A stretch of DNA of 64,000 bases from Sepioteuthis lessoniana (GCA_963585895.1 CAUZXS010005797.1:1-64000); one strand, 5' to 3'; positions 9,868 through 20,451 are shown, numbered from the stretch's first letter. A program made the numbers and translations. Notes: generated by a model not told the origin, from the sequence alone.

Positions 9868-10265
9868 CGTGTGCCCTGTGTATGACATTAAACTACAGCT
9901 GATAGTGAGGCTCTTGTCTTGGAAATGCGGAGTACCCCTTTATTACCATTACTGTCAGGTCCAAGAGAAAATAATCAAATAGAAATATTGAATCATTCAC
10001 TATACTTGAAACCATTTAATTGTATGCAAACGAATAGATAATGTTGAATAGAATTATTAGATTTAAATAGCACTTCTCAGAACTATTTCACTGGGTACAA
10101 TCAATAGCAATATTTGAAACAATTTAACTATGGGCAAACAAATTAGCTCTTGCTCGTTTGAAAATGTTAATTACAAACTATTTCCTTCAAAATCATGTTT
10201 ATCAATAAGATTTGGCAATAAATAACCATCAAAGGTTAATATGCCATTAAACCAAATAACCTTAA
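9868..10265 (+). mobile_element. Element F' with hairpin tail
   Basis: TGTATGACATTAAACTACAG, GCGGAGTACCCCTTTATTAC and CTTGAAACCATTTAATTGTA are followed by the shared hairpin GGCAATAAATAACC..GTTAATATGCCATTAAACCA at 10208..10262. This copy shows that F' shares its tail with SINE-A and F. Confidence 0.75.
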
Positions 10266-10309
10266 ACCAAACTTAGATAAGATTTTGAAATTATTTCTTT
10301 TGTAGGCAT

Positions 10310-10660
10310 CCTGTCTCATCATCTTCATCATCGATAGGAATACTTGATAAATAGAATTACTAATGTTGAATAGAAATACTTGAAACCGTTTAAACTGTGT
10401 GCAAGCAAATAATTAATATTAAATAGAATTATTAGTGTTAAATAACAATGCTTAAAATCATTCAACTGTACGCAAATAAATAAGCTCTAACTCGTTTAAA
10501 AATTAAAGTTACCGATAAACTATTCACTTAAAATCATATTTATATATACATATATACATATGTATATGTGTGTGAATGTGTGTAAACAGGATTTGGCATT
10601 ACATAACCTTCAAAGGTTGATGTGCCATTAAACCGAATAACCCAAACCTAACCTGACAAG
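10310..10660 (+). mobile_element. Element F' 3' part with TA/TG spacer
   Basis: CTTGAAACCGTTTAAACTGT and related subrepeats lead to a TATATACATA/TGTG spacer (10538..10578). The shared hairpin follows (GGCATTACATAACC..GTTGATGTGCCATTAAACCG, about 10583..10628). Confidence 0.7.
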
Positions 10661-11055
10661 TATATGTGATTATAACAATCGTACTCTCATTAATGATCCT
10701 GATAAAAAAAAAAATGAAGACGATGTCACTAATATCAAAACAGTTGTAACGAAGAAGATATTCTTCTTCAAAGGAGAGAATAATGACGATAAATGAGAAA
10801 AATAATAAATTACTATTTTAATGAAGATAACTACGCCAATAATGTGTGTGCTTTTTCTGGTAATGGGCGCGGTGAAGGTTATCGAGAATGTTTGGTTGGT
10901 GATAAGATGCACTGAAGTGACATGAGGCTCTGTATAGTCCTTTAGGGACGACGTCGGCCTGTTGATAGATTGAAAAGAGCCAGATCAGTGCACGAAATAC
11001 ATGCAGATATATTGATTATAAACGTCATCAGGTTCAAATTAGGCGGAGTGCGGAC
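10661..11055. other. Unassigned stretch
   Basis: No recognised repeat or gene. An 80-codon minus-strand frame is hydrophobic and AT-driven. Confidence 0.4.
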
Positions 11056-11760
11056 GGTAAGGAAAAAGGTTTGAAAAATTCAATCGTGGGAAGAGGAGGA
11101 AAATGAATCAAGGGTGGAGGAAAGAAGGAAGATAGAGAGACTATAAAGAGAGAAGGGAACGAAGGGTTTGGTAAAAGGGGGAAAACACGATAGAAATGAT
11201 GGAAGAAAAAGAGAGGTAAAGGAAGGAAGAGAAAGGCGAAGGAAGGAAAAAAAGATAGGTAAGGAGAGAATAAAGAGGAAGGAGTAACAGAGAGAGAGGG
11301 GGAGAGAGTGAGTGAGAAACAAGAGAAAGAAAAGATAAGAAGAAGGAAGGAAGGAAGGAAGGAGAGAAATAAATCAAGAATGGGGTGAAAAGGAGGTAAG
11401 GAGAGACAAAGAAGAGAGAGTGAGAAGGAAAAGAAAAGATTGGTGTGAAGAAAAAAAGAAGAAAGTCAGAGAAAAATAAAGGGAGGGAGAAGCAAAGAGA
11501 GAGAGAGGGAGAGAGAGAGATAAAGAAAGAATGAAAAGAGAGAAGAGTGCAAAGGAGCTTGAAAGGAAGGAAAGGAAGAAGGTGGTGTAAGGAAGAAAAA
11601 GAGAAACAAAAGGAGAGGAAAGTAATGAGAGCATGAAAAAAAAAGAAGAGAAAAAAAACAATATCAGAAAAAGGAAAGAAGGAAAGAAAGAAATCAAAGA
11701 AGGAATAGAAAAATAAAAGAAAGAAAGAAGGAAGGCAGAAGCAAATACGTGAAAAGGAAT
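11056..11760. repeat. 700-bp purine-rich tract
   Basis: The plus strand is almost entirely A/G, mainly GGAA, GAGA and GAAA units. Minus-strand open frames rich in Ser, Leu and Phe are by-products of the stop-poor pyrimidine strand. Confidence 0.9.
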
Positions 11761-11855
11761 GGCCGCAAGTGTAGGGTTTGAACTCTCTACTCCGTTGTCA
11801 TAGATTTGTGAGATGAGCCTGATAACCATTACACCCCGGCGAAATGTCTTCCGTT
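11755..11855 (-). mobile_element. Divergent tRNA-headed SINE fragment
   Basis: Minus strand: GGGGTGTAATGGTTATCAGG (box A region) and GAGTTCAAACCCTACAC (box B). I cannot assign it to SINE-A, C or D with confidence. Confidence 0.5.
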
Positions 11856-11984
11856 ACTGAGTTTGGCTTAGTTTGATACAAGGCTACTAATGTAGTACTC
11901 CTAAAAAGAATTGAAATTACTAAAGGTAATCAGCTCTCCTAACTTTTTAACACTCACGACATGCAATGAATCCTTAAAATACTA

Positions 11985-12110
11985 AGCGTAGCTCAGATTT
12001 GGTACAAGCAGCTAAGTACGTAGCATCCAACTGGGATCGAACTTATTACTCAGTAATAATCGCCTAGCTAGACAAGTGCGCTTACTATAATCCTCCAAGT
12101 TACTCATAGT
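11985..12110 (-). mobile_element. SINE-D-like fragment
   Basis: TTTGGTACAAGCAGCTAAGT and CATCCAACTGGGATCGAACT resemble the units of the 3.0-3.6 kb array. Confidence 0.5.
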
Positions 12111-12214
12111 AAAAGGAAAGAACAAGGGAAAGACAACTGCGGCAGGAATGAACAAACACTACGCAAGTTTTGTAATCTTGCAAAAGAGCAAAATGGAAAA
12201 TATGAATATTGTAC

Positions 12215-13060
12215 TTTCTTCCTGATTTTTTTTTACTTTTTTTCTTTCTTAATTTCTTTCTTTCTTTTCTGTTTCTTTCTTCCATTCTTTCCTTTAACTT
12301 TCTTTCCATTTTCATCCTTTTCTTTTTCTTTCTTTTCTGTTTCTTTATTAACTTTTGTTTCTTTCTTTCTTTGCTCTTTTTCTCCCTTCTTTCTTTCTTC
12401 TTTTCTTTTCTGTTTATCTTTTCTTTTTTATTATTTCGTTCTTTCTTTTTTATTTCTTTCTTTCTTTTCTGTTTATCTTTTCTTTTGTATTATTTCGTTC
12501 TTTTCTCTTTTTCTCCCTTCTTTCTTTCTTTCTTTTGTTAATAATCAAACCATTCTTCATTTTTTTCTTATTTTCCATTCATTCACATATATTCAAATTT
12601 TCTATTTTTTTGTTTTATTTTCTCCTTTTCATTTTCTTTTCTTTTTCTTTTATTTTATTTTACCTTATCTATTGATTCCTTTTTTTATTTTTCAAATTAT
12701 TTATTTTTCGTTCAATCTGCTTTTTCTTTCTTTTTCTTTTCTTTCTTTTCTTTCTATTAATTTACACATGTTCAATATTTTTCTTTTCTTTTCTTTCTTT
12801 CCTTCTTATTTTTTTCCTTTTTTTTCTATCGTTAATAATCTATTCATTCATTTACTTTTTCTGGTTACTGTTCCTTTATATTCATAAATGATTTTTTCTT
12901 TTTTGTTATTTTGAGTTAATCACTTGTATTCAGTTTAAATTTCTTTATTTCTTTCTTTCTTTTTCATTCTTTCTTTCTTGTTCGTATTTCTTCCCATTTA
13001 TTCAAATTGATTTTTCTTTCTCTCTTTCTTTTTATTTTAACTTCTTTCTTTTTATCCGTT
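12215..13060. repeat. 850-bp pyrimidine-rich tract
   Basis: The plus strand is T/C, mostly TTTC/TTTCT units with occasional ATT. A diverged local duplication is visible: CTGTTTATCTTTTCTTTT occurs near 12410 and near 12470. The Phe/Leu/Ser-rich frames are not genes. Confidence 0.9.
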
Positions 13061-13417
13061 ACTTTTTCATTTGTTAACATTTATTCAACTTCTACAATTT
13101 TTCCTTCTTGCTTCTTTTATAATATTCACTTTCTTTATTTTTTTGTTTCTTGTTTTTTCAAAAGTTTTCCTAATGTTCTTAGTTCTCAAACCTTGGCCTT
13201 TTGCTTGGTACTATTTTATAAAAATTCTTCAAATAATACTAAGGGCAATCTTTTACAATTAAATCTATTTATTCTATTTTTTTATTGGCTTGTTGAGAAT
13301 TAATTCGGAAATTAAGTCACAACAAGCATGCGCATTACGTCTGCTGTCGTCAGTATTGTCGGCCATTTTGTGACAAATGTTCGTTTCGTTATTAGCGTAC
13401 ATCTTTTACATTATTTG
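13061..13417. other. Unassigned stretch
   Basis: AT-rich. A GCATGCGCATTACGTC motif at about 13328 is noted but has no supporting context. Confidence 0.4.
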
Positions 13418-13987
13418 GTTTGGTTTGTTTGGTTTTATGGTATATCAACCTTTGTAGGTTATTTAACGCCAAATCCATTTTTATGTAAATAATTTGTTCT
13501 ATTGAAAACAGTTCAGTTTAGCATAAGTACACAGTTTAATTGTCAAAAACATTTCCATTTCAAACTATTTAAGCAGTTATATGTAATAATTCAGTTAAGT
13601 GTAAATATAGTTTTAATGTCGAAAAACAGCTCTATTTGAAATAATTCAGTTAAGCATAAGCACGCAGTTTAAATGTAAGTACGGTTTAATTGTCAAAAAC
13701 ATTTCTATTTCAAGCTATTCAGTTTACTCAAACAATTCATTTTAGCATAAGTATGCTGTTAGTTCTATTTAACCCATAGATAGGGCCCTATCAGGTGCTA
13801 CCACTCCGGGCCAGAGTGGACCTGGGAGCAATGGCAATGAAGGGGTACTCCGCATTCCCTAAATCTCCAGCACTGCTGGAACCTCACCATCAGATTGTTT
13901 AGTGTCATATCAGGACACTCGTTGTGGGGGGGTCTTACCCCTCTGCAGAGGTACAGTCAGTGTATTCTACAGCCCCAGCCGACTGGG
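13418..13987 (-). mobile_element. Element F, long subfamily, near complete
   Basis: Minus strand: starts CCCAGTCGGCTGGGGCTG (13967..13987), then GACACTAAACAATCTGATGG, ACCCCTTCATTGCCATTGCT and GGTGCTACCACTCCGG (reverse). Three to four internal subrepeats of about 72 bases follow (13520..13745), then the shared hairpin (ATATCAACCTTTGTAGGTTA) and a (CCAAA)n end. Closely matched by 52226..52814, including the expanded subrepeats. Confidence 0.88.
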
Positions 13988-14329
13988 CCTTTTACATTAT
14001 TTGTTAATTCATATGTTTCTTCACGTCTTTTTAACTGAATATAATCACAATGTTTTCTATAACTGTTTTCCTGTCTAATTGTTAAATTTTCCATTTGCCT
14101 CTGCCTTAAACGACACATACTCAAATGATATTTACACATCTATAAGTCCTACGAGGAGCATTTATCCCTCATGAGTGTTGTGAGTTTAATCCTCACAAAG
14201 TGTCCTGCTATTGTGATTGAGCTAAAAAAAATAGGCTTCATTGATGTAACTAGCAAATTAATCTAACAGACTATTTCTTTTACAATTTCTTTTACTTTCT
14301 CACAATTCCAACACAGGAGAAGGGCGGGT
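13988..14329. other. Unassigned stretch
   Basis: Nothing recognised, apart from a weak tRNA-like phrase (GTGAGTTTAATCCTCAC) near 14180. Confidence 0.35.
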
Positions 14330-14515
14330 GGAGTCCCCGTGGTATAGTGGCTAACGTATTGGACTGTAATATCATAATAAGCGAGTTCGAACTCCAGTCG
14401 CAGTACTACGTTATTATTTCCCCAGCTATGGGTTAAATAGTAGCACAACTCTTCTTTCGCGATGATGGCTTTAGTATTAAATAACCCACGGTGGTTGATA
14501 TGTCATTAAGAACAA
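14330..14515 (+). mobile_element. SINE-A with internal deletion
   Basis: Head GTCCCCGTGGTATAGTGG, box B GTTCGAACTCC, then a deletion of the ACCCTTGGGAAAGG motif, then CAGCTATGGGTTAAATAGTA and the hairpin tail. Confidence 0.85.
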
Positions 14516-14565
14516 AAAAAGAGAGAATTCCTACAAACAGTAGCCATGTTATACGCTAAACTTTT

Positions 14566-14806
14566 TTTTTTAGTTTCTTAGTTTTTAATGGCATATCAAC
14601 CTTTGTGGGTTATCTAATGCCAAACCCGTCCTCGTAGAAGAACAGAAGTGGTACTATTTAACCCATAGTTATGGGAGATGAGAGATTTCATTCTTTTCCC
14701 CAACAATATTAGTCCTAAAGTGAAAGTAATAGCCCGGCTGGAGTTCGAACTCGGATACTAAGATGTCGCAGTCCAATAATTTAGCCATTACGCCACGAGG
14801 AATCTT
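14566..14806 (-). mobile_element. SINE-A, near complete
   Basis: Minus-strand copy with the hairpin tail at 14600..14622, GGTACTATTTAACCCATAG, and box B GAGTTCGAACTCG. The head ends in CCTCGTGGCGTAATGG. Confidence 0.85.
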
Positions 14807-14856
14807 CCCCCACCTTTTCTGAAAATCATTATTGAAGATGGAAATAAAGTTAAATT

Positions 14857-15076
14857 TGTTTGGTTTCTTTGTTTAATGGCATATCAACCTTTGTAGGTTA
14901 TTTAATACGAAGGCCATTCTCCGAGTAGAACAGTAGCTGGGAGGAGAAGGGGGTTCATACCTTTCCCAAGGGTATTTGCTCGAAAGTGAACGTAATAGCG
15001 CGACTGGGGTACGAACTCGCGTACTACGATTCCGCAGTCCATCGCTTTCACCATTACACCACGAGGACACCCCGTT
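14857..15076 (-). mobile_element. SINE-A with 20-bp internal deletion
   Basis: Full-length minus-strand copy lacking the segment between AGAACAGTAG and CTGGGAGG. The head GGTGTCCTCGTGGTGTAATGG and the hairpin are intact. It ends in a (CAAA) repeat. Confidence 0.9.
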
Positions 15077-15154
15077 AAAGTTGTGTAATTCAACAACAAA
15101 GAAGAAATGCAAAGGGGACTTTTTTTTCAAAAAATATTCTTTATTATCAAGTTA

Positions 15155-15270
15155 TAAAGTAAAGTTAGCAACCGTAGTACCATTTTTTGAGTCTTTGGTA
15201 TGACTCGACCTGGCATTGAACCTAGGTCTCCCATACCATAGGCGAATACTCTAACCATTCTGCCAATTGT
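15155..15270 (-). mobile_element. SINE-B with large internal deletion
   Basis: The head (CAGAATGGTTAGAGTATTCG, box B GGTTCAATGCC, CATACCAAAGACTCAAAA) is joined directly to the 3' end (TACGGTTGCTAACTTTACTT). About 130 internal bases are missing. Confidence 0.8.
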
Positions 15271-15440
15271 TGCTTTCTTTGTTTAATGGTATATCAACCT
15301 TCGCGGGTTAATGCCAAAGTTATCCTAGTAGAATAGTAGTGGCAAAATTTATAGCTGTCGGTTTGGTTTCTTTGTTAAATGGCATATTAATCATCGTAAT
15401 GCCAAAACTATCCTAGTAGAAGAACAGTAATTATACTGTA
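15271..15440 (-). mobile_element. Two SINE-A 3' ends in tandem
   Basis: Two truncated minus-strand tails occur side by side (15271..15360 and 15361..15440). Each has TTTCTTTG, a hairpin variant and TCCTAGTAGAA. Both retain only 80-90 bases. Confidence 0.7.
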
Positions 15441-16035
15441 AAGGATAGAAAAAAGAAAAAGAAAAGAAACTCAAAAAGTGCAGAAATTCCTAAGAGCTCC
15501 TAACATGAAGTAGGGGTGACGCATGCCCGAAAAAAGAAACGTCTTTGCGCAAAGGAGAAATTCTACCTCACTTCAGCCTCCACCGTAACACAAAACGTAC
15601 GCATTTTCACGTGGCCGCTAGCAGCGAACACATGGTTGATTAAGTTTAGTAGCTTGAAACCATGTCAGTTGCCAGCGAACCGACACCGACGAAACCAACA
15701 ATATTAAAACACCGAATTTGGACATATCAACCACTGAAAATGATTAGTGCATTTCAACGTTTTATTTGGGAGAAACCACTGTACTCAAATAGTCCAGAAA
15801 GACATTCCTCGCTACAGAGTAGCCAAGTGAAAGTCCAAAATAAAGTTGAAATTCAAAAGGCATTTCCTATCTTCGTCTCCTTCCTTTTCTTCCTTTGCAG
15901 CCTTCATGGAAAAGAAGACACCAACGAATTAAAATAAGAAGAAAACCAACGGAGTCAGATATCTAAACCCAAAAACCTTAAAAAGCAAATAACTAAGAAC
16001 AATATCTTCTTACCCTCTAAAACACTCATTAATCC
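15441..16035. other. Unassigned stretch with short ORFs
   Basis: Overlapping plus-strand frames (15516..15707 and 15662..15937) are of ordinary composition and have no motif I recognise. GC content is higher than the surroundings between 15520 and 15720. It could be an exon scrap or an old repeat. Confidence 0.2.
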
Positions 16036-16178
16036 TCAGCAAGGGGGATTAGGCGAGAGTTATAAATTTCCCAAGTGAATTAGTCCGAAAGTGAACATAA
16101 TGGCACGACTGGAGTTCGAACTTACTTATTTAGATGTTCAGCACATTTGTAAGTACGCCACGGTGATTCTCGCTTGTT
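16036..16178 (-). mobile_element. SINE-A 5' part
   Basis: Minus strand: head, GAGTTCGAACTTAC region, TTATGTTCACTTTCGGACTA and AAATTTATAACTC. The 3' tail is absent. Confidence 0.65.
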
Positions 16179-16289
16179 ATTCGCCAACATAAACAATTAA
16201 CAATTGCTGCTTTGGTTTTCAATTCCCGCAAGGTGCTCCACGTGGATAATATTATGTATGATTAAATTGCGTTTACTAAATGAACACAC

Positions 16290-16700
16290 ATAAACGGAAT
16301 GAGCTGAAAGATGTACGGCTCTGAGCCAAATGCATCTCCTGCAGAGAAGTAAGACTCGCCACCACCGGAATTCTCTGACATTAAACGGCATCCAGTGGGA
16401 TTTTCCAGTTTTAGTGTTCTGGGGAGTTTGCCGTCGTCTTTTCGTAACCATTACTCCCGTCTTCACTCTGACTAAAAGTAGTCGTACCGATTAGAGTCTC
16501 ACGTCGGAAGCAAATAGACCTGTTTAAAGTAATGTTTTAAAATGATAATGAAGTTTATTTATACTTTTGCTTTTAAAACATTGATATTTCAAGTGTAAAG
16601 TGTAACCATATAACAAAATAATAACATTAAAATTTGATAAGAATGCTTGAAATCATATAATTGTGTACAAATTATTTGTATTAGATAGGAATACCTGAAA
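16290..16700 (+). mobile_element. Element F'
   Basis: CATCTCCTGCAGAGAAGTAA, CTCTGACATTAAACGGCATC and GTAACCATTACTCCCGTC are followed by tail subrepeats (CTTGAAATCATATAATTGTG). The hairpin is not recognisable. Confidence 0.65.
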
Positions 16701-17119
16701 ATATATAACTTCAAGTATAATAATAATAATGATAATAATAATGTTCAACATGCATGCTGAAAAGTTATCGTCAGGATAAACGTTTTGAATTTAAAAAAAA
16801 CGGGTAATACAAGAAAATATATTCGAAATTGATTACGTCATAAAATGGAATGTCTTTTTTTTTAATTCAAAATATTTACCCTGAAGACGACTTTTTAGCT
16901 TGCATGTTAAACATAACTATTATTATTATTATTATTATTATTTTGTTTGTTTTTTCTCGAAATGATTTTAAATTGAAAAACTTGTATGCAAGCAAAATAT
17001 CTAAGTCAAAACATGTGTCGGCAGTAAATTTTCATCCACACCAAGTATATTTTTCTTCTGTTTATTTTTCAACATATTTTTCTGATTCATTTCATTTTTC
17101 TTTCACTTACATATTTGAT
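16701..17119. other. AT-rich stretch with (TTA)n
   Basis: ATA/TAA repeats at 16716..16742 and TTA repeats at 16917..16941. No element body is recognised. Confidence 0.5.
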
Positions 17120-17190
17120 ATATATATATATATATAGGATTTGGCATTAAATAACCTACAATGGTTGATATGCCATAAAACCCAACCAAA
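17120..17190 (+). mobile_element. Element F hairpin tail after (TA)n
   Basis: TA repeats (17119..17136), then GGATTTGGCATTAAATAACC..GGTTGATATGCCATAAAACC and CCAAA units. Only the 3' end of F is present. Confidence 0.75.
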
Positions 17191-17684
17191 GCAAATCTGA
17201 AGTACTATCCCGTCAACTAAATGCGTTGATGGAAATATAATGGCTTTGGTTTGTTTTTCCTCCAGTGGTACCGGCGTAAAACATATCGAAGTAATTATGT
17301 ATGGTACTATATATTGCCAAAGACTGGAGAAAATGCTTCCATCAGTAAAACTTCTCTAACTAATGAGTGTTGAATTTTTCAGCAAAATATAGATCCCACG
17401 CTTACTGAGTTGAAAACGAAATAATGGTTCCAAGAGAAAAAAAGGGGTGGATGTTTACATGGTCAAGTCAGTCTCCTGAAATATGTCGAGAGAATCTAAA
17501 TTTCGGGTTCATCGAAGATTACTCCAAAATTAAAGAGAGATCTTTAAGCGATTTGTCGACAGGAAGATGATTGACTCGGTGTTTATTTCCGTTAGAGGCT
17601 TATTCAAAATCATTCTACACGTCTGATAAACATCTTATCAAATAATGAATACTTTATTAGATATTGAATACGGTATTGATATAG
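17191..17684. other. Unassigned stretch
   Basis: No repeat family or coding signal recognised. Confidence 0.4.
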
Positions 17685-17950
17685 CCTAGTCGGCTGGGGC
17701 TGCAAAATACACCGACTGCATCTCTGCAGAGGGGTAAGACTTCCCCGACGAGTGTCCTGATATGACACTAAACAATCTGATGGTAAGGCTCCAATAATGC
17801 GGAGCTTTGGTAAATGCGATGTACCCCTTTATTGCCATCGCTCTCAGGCCCACTCTAGCCCGGAGTGGTAGCACCTGATAGAGTCCCATCTGTGGGTTAA
17901 AGAGAACTAAACTGTGTGTTTATGCTAAACTGAATCGTTTGAAATAGAAC

Positions 17951-18208
17951 TGACATTGGCCCAGCGGTTAGAGTGTTCGCCAATGGCCCGGGAGACCTGG
18001 GTTCAATCCCAGGTCGAGTCATACCAAAGACTTTAAAAATGGAACTTGATACCACCTTGCTTAACACTCAGCATTATAAGGCACGGTTCAAGGGTAAAGT
18101 GGAGCAATCCAGGGAATGGAGTAGCGCCCTTCCCTACACCTTGGTGTAGTAGCTATCGAAAAGGGAGCCTTCGGGTCACCCTCGACTATGGTCGCTAACT
18201 TTACTTAC
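17951..18208 (+). mobile_element. SINE-B, full length (first of pair)
   Basis: GACATTGGCCCAGCGGTTAG head with box A TGGCCCAGCGG and box B GGTTCAATCCC. It ends GGGTCACCCTCGACTATGG and TCGCTAACTTTACTTAC. The cleanest SINE-B here. Confidence 0.92.
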
Positions 18209-18243
18209 TTATATACCGGTACCGTTCATATGTATACTGGTAC

Positions 18244-18496
18244 TGGACATTGGCATAATGGTTAGAGTGTTCGCCAATGACCCAGGAGACCTGGGTTCAA
18301 TTCCAGGTCATATCAAAGACTTTAAAAATGGTACTTGGTGCCTCCTTGCTTAATACTCAGCATTATAAGGTATGGATCAAGGGTAAAGTGGAAAAATCCA
18401 GGGAAAGGAGTAGCGCCCTCCCCTACACCTTGGTGTAGTAGCTATCGAAAAGGGAGCCTTCGGGTCACCCTCGACTATGGTCGCCAACTTTACTTT
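18244..18496 (+). mobile_element. SINE-B, full length (second of pair)
   Basis: Same orientation as the preceding copy, after a 35-base spacer. It has a 5-base deletion after box B (GGTCATATCAAAGAC). The two bodies are very similar. Confidence 0.9.
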
Positions 18497-18580
18497 TATA
18501 TGTATAAAAATGGATTTGATATTAAATAACCAACAATGGTTGATATGCCATAAAACCAAACCAAACCAAACCAAACTATT

Positions 18581-19105
18581 TATAAGCATCGAAAATGTCT
18601 TGTAACTTTCTATGATATTCATCACTGAATTAATGTACAAACAAACATTCATTATTTCTCCTTATACATTGTATATCCAAACTACAGGGTGTCTCAGAAA
18701 AATCGATAACATTTCATAATTCTAATACCTTGACCAATTATCATTCAAATGATCTCAAATTTTAACAATTCAAAATTCTATATTTTATTTTTCTTCTTCT
18801 CAGGTAAAGAAAACTAGAAAATAAAAGGTGTTCAAAAAATAAGAATAAAAGGTGCTTTAAAATCAAGCAAAGAATTTTTAAGTTATTTCAAGTTATTTTG
18901 ACCTTTTGACCCGGCCAAAAATGCCATTCCAAGGTGATGCACCGGAAGGCGGTGACACATTCTAATGGCAGTTATGAGAGGATATCGCGTGGACGGAAAC
19001 TAGCTGATGAAATGGGACGAGCTAAAAAAAATTCCCATGGTACACTCATAGACTGATGCACCGGAAGAGAGTGACCTCTGAACTGCATGACAGTTATTTC
19101 CGCTT
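18581..19105. other. Unassigned stretch
   Basis: CAGGGTGTCTCAGAAAAATCG at 18686 resembles the terminus of some DNA transposons. GATGCACCGGAAG occurs twice (18937 and 19054) near GACA/GACC, hinting at an old duplicated element. Confidence 0.3.
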
Positions 19106-19500
19106 GATGACGGTTAAACATTCGATTTCAAAGTGGGCGTCGAACGATTATATAATGAGTTGAGTTCGGCCTGCCAGAGTTGAGTTGGAGTTCCAGCCAG
19201 TTGGAGACGAGATGTGGTAAGGAAAGCCACATCAGGCCGAAGGGGCCTTTGGGCCCTGATTAGTTGAGGTCCGGAGAAGATGCTGATAAGATGCCGTAAA
19301 GAAAGCCATCACCCAGCAGAGTGGTCTCTGGACCTCCGGTTGAGCATAAAAGAACAAGAAAGACACAACGTGACGGCCATAAGTTTGGGGTCAAAATATT
19401 ACAGTTTATGTTCGGTCTCCAGCTCCCTCTCACAGTAAAACCCCACACAACCTTTTCGAACCCTTACAAATAAAGTGAGAGGTAAATATTTTGTTAAAGA
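19106..19500 (+). other. GC-richer block, possible LTR remnant
   Basis: More GC-rich than its surroundings. It contains a TATA-like GATTATATAATGAG, then GGCCGAAGGGGCCTTTGGGC, then AATAAAG near 19472. The order TATA, leader, polyadenylation signal fits an LTR, but I cannot define termini or a duplication. A block of similar layout is at 47560..47970. Confidence 0.25.
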
Positions 19501-19857
19501 AGTCTTCCTGCGTCTGTTATTCATTGCGTCAGTATGTATCCAGTATATATATGTATATTTCTGCATGAATCAGTAGATGACAATACAACATTATTTCTAC
19601 GCATGATATTAAATTTGAGCTCATTTGAACGAGGGTTGGTCAATTTATTAGATTACAAAATTATATAAGTTGTTTTTTTTGTTTTTTTTTTGGGGGGGGG
19701 TTCTGAAACGCCCTGAACATCTCAAATGAAATGAAATATTTTGAAACATTCCAGTAAATACTAAATCCAGCTCAGCTCATTAGGTCAGTTGTATTAATAG
19801 ACTTTTTTTTATTCAGTGCCGAATACTTTTGCTTTTATATACTAATTCTACAAATGT
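19501..19857. other. Unassigned stretch
   Basis: Contains a T/G homopolymer region (19672..19701). Nothing else recognised. Confidence 0.4.
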
Positions 19858-20130
19858 ACGTGTCCTAGGTATGACCCTAAAATATATCTGGTAGTGAGGC
19901 TCCAATTCTGGAGTTTCGGGGAGAGTGGATAACTCCTTCACTCTCATTACTTCCTGGTCAACATGACCCGGGAGGAGTAGTACCTGTTAGATTCCCATCT
20001 ATGTGTCAAATTGATCTATTTGAAAATTATTAATGTAAGATAGGAATACTCGAAACCATATAACTGTGTGCAAATTATATGTATTCAGAATAGTTACTTG
20101 AACCTATAATTGCTTACTAAGGATTATTAC
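19858..20130 (+). mobile_element. Element F'
   Basis: TCCTAGGTATGACCCTAAAA, GGTAGTGAGGCTCCAATTCT and AGTAGTACCTGTTAGATTCC are followed by the tail phrase CTCGAAACCATATAACTGTG. The hairpin is absent; the minisatellite at 20150 follows instead. Confidence 0.7.
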
Positions 20131-20149
20131 TATGATTATTAATTACAGG

Positions 20150-20380
20150 AAATCATAATTGCGTATAATTGGTCTAAAAAATCATAATTGTGTATAATTA
20201 GTCTAAAAATTATAATTGCGTATAATTAGTCTAAAAAATTATAATTGTGTATAATTAGTCTAAAAAATCCTATTTGTGTAAAATTAGTCTAAAAAATCAT
20301 GCGTATAATTAGTCTAAAAAATCATAATTGTGTATAATTAGTCTAAAAATTATAGTTGCGTATAATTAGTCTAAATAACA
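20150..20380. repeat. 28-29-bp minisatellite, about 8 units
   Basis: Units of GTATAATTAGTCTAAAAAAT plus CATAATTGYG repeat in tandem. The variable position alternates GCG and GTG between several neighbouring units, which suggests a two-unit higher order. Confidence 0.9.
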
Positions 20381-20451
20381 GTTGAAATTCGACAACTGTG
20401 TGCAAAGTACTTCTAATAGGAATACAATATAACTATGTGCAAACAAATAAT

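Larger units (their letters stand above)
17685..18580 (+). mobile_element. Element F carrying two SINE-B copies
   Basis: The F start (CTAGTCGGCTGGGGCTG), core and first subrepeat run to about 17950. Two SINE-B copies follow. F resumes at ATATGTATAAAAATGGATTT (18497) and ends in the hairpin plus four CCAAA units (18560..18580). F was therefore present before SINE-B entered. Confidence 0.85.

Noticed and set aside
15516-15937. Overlapping frames as a small host gene
   Set aside because: No domain, no splice pattern, and two overlapping frames are equally open. Kept only as an unassigned stretch.
17951-18030. Possible functional tRNA genes at SINE heads with good box A and box B
   Set aside because: No copy shows a complete paired acceptor stem and anticodon arm, and each head continues into a SINE body. 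They are tRNA-derived promoters, not tRNA genes.
20150-20380. CRISPR-like regular repeats
   Set aside because: Repeats are directly contiguous with no unique spacers, and the surrounding DNA is eukaryotic. The same holds for 31480..31630.
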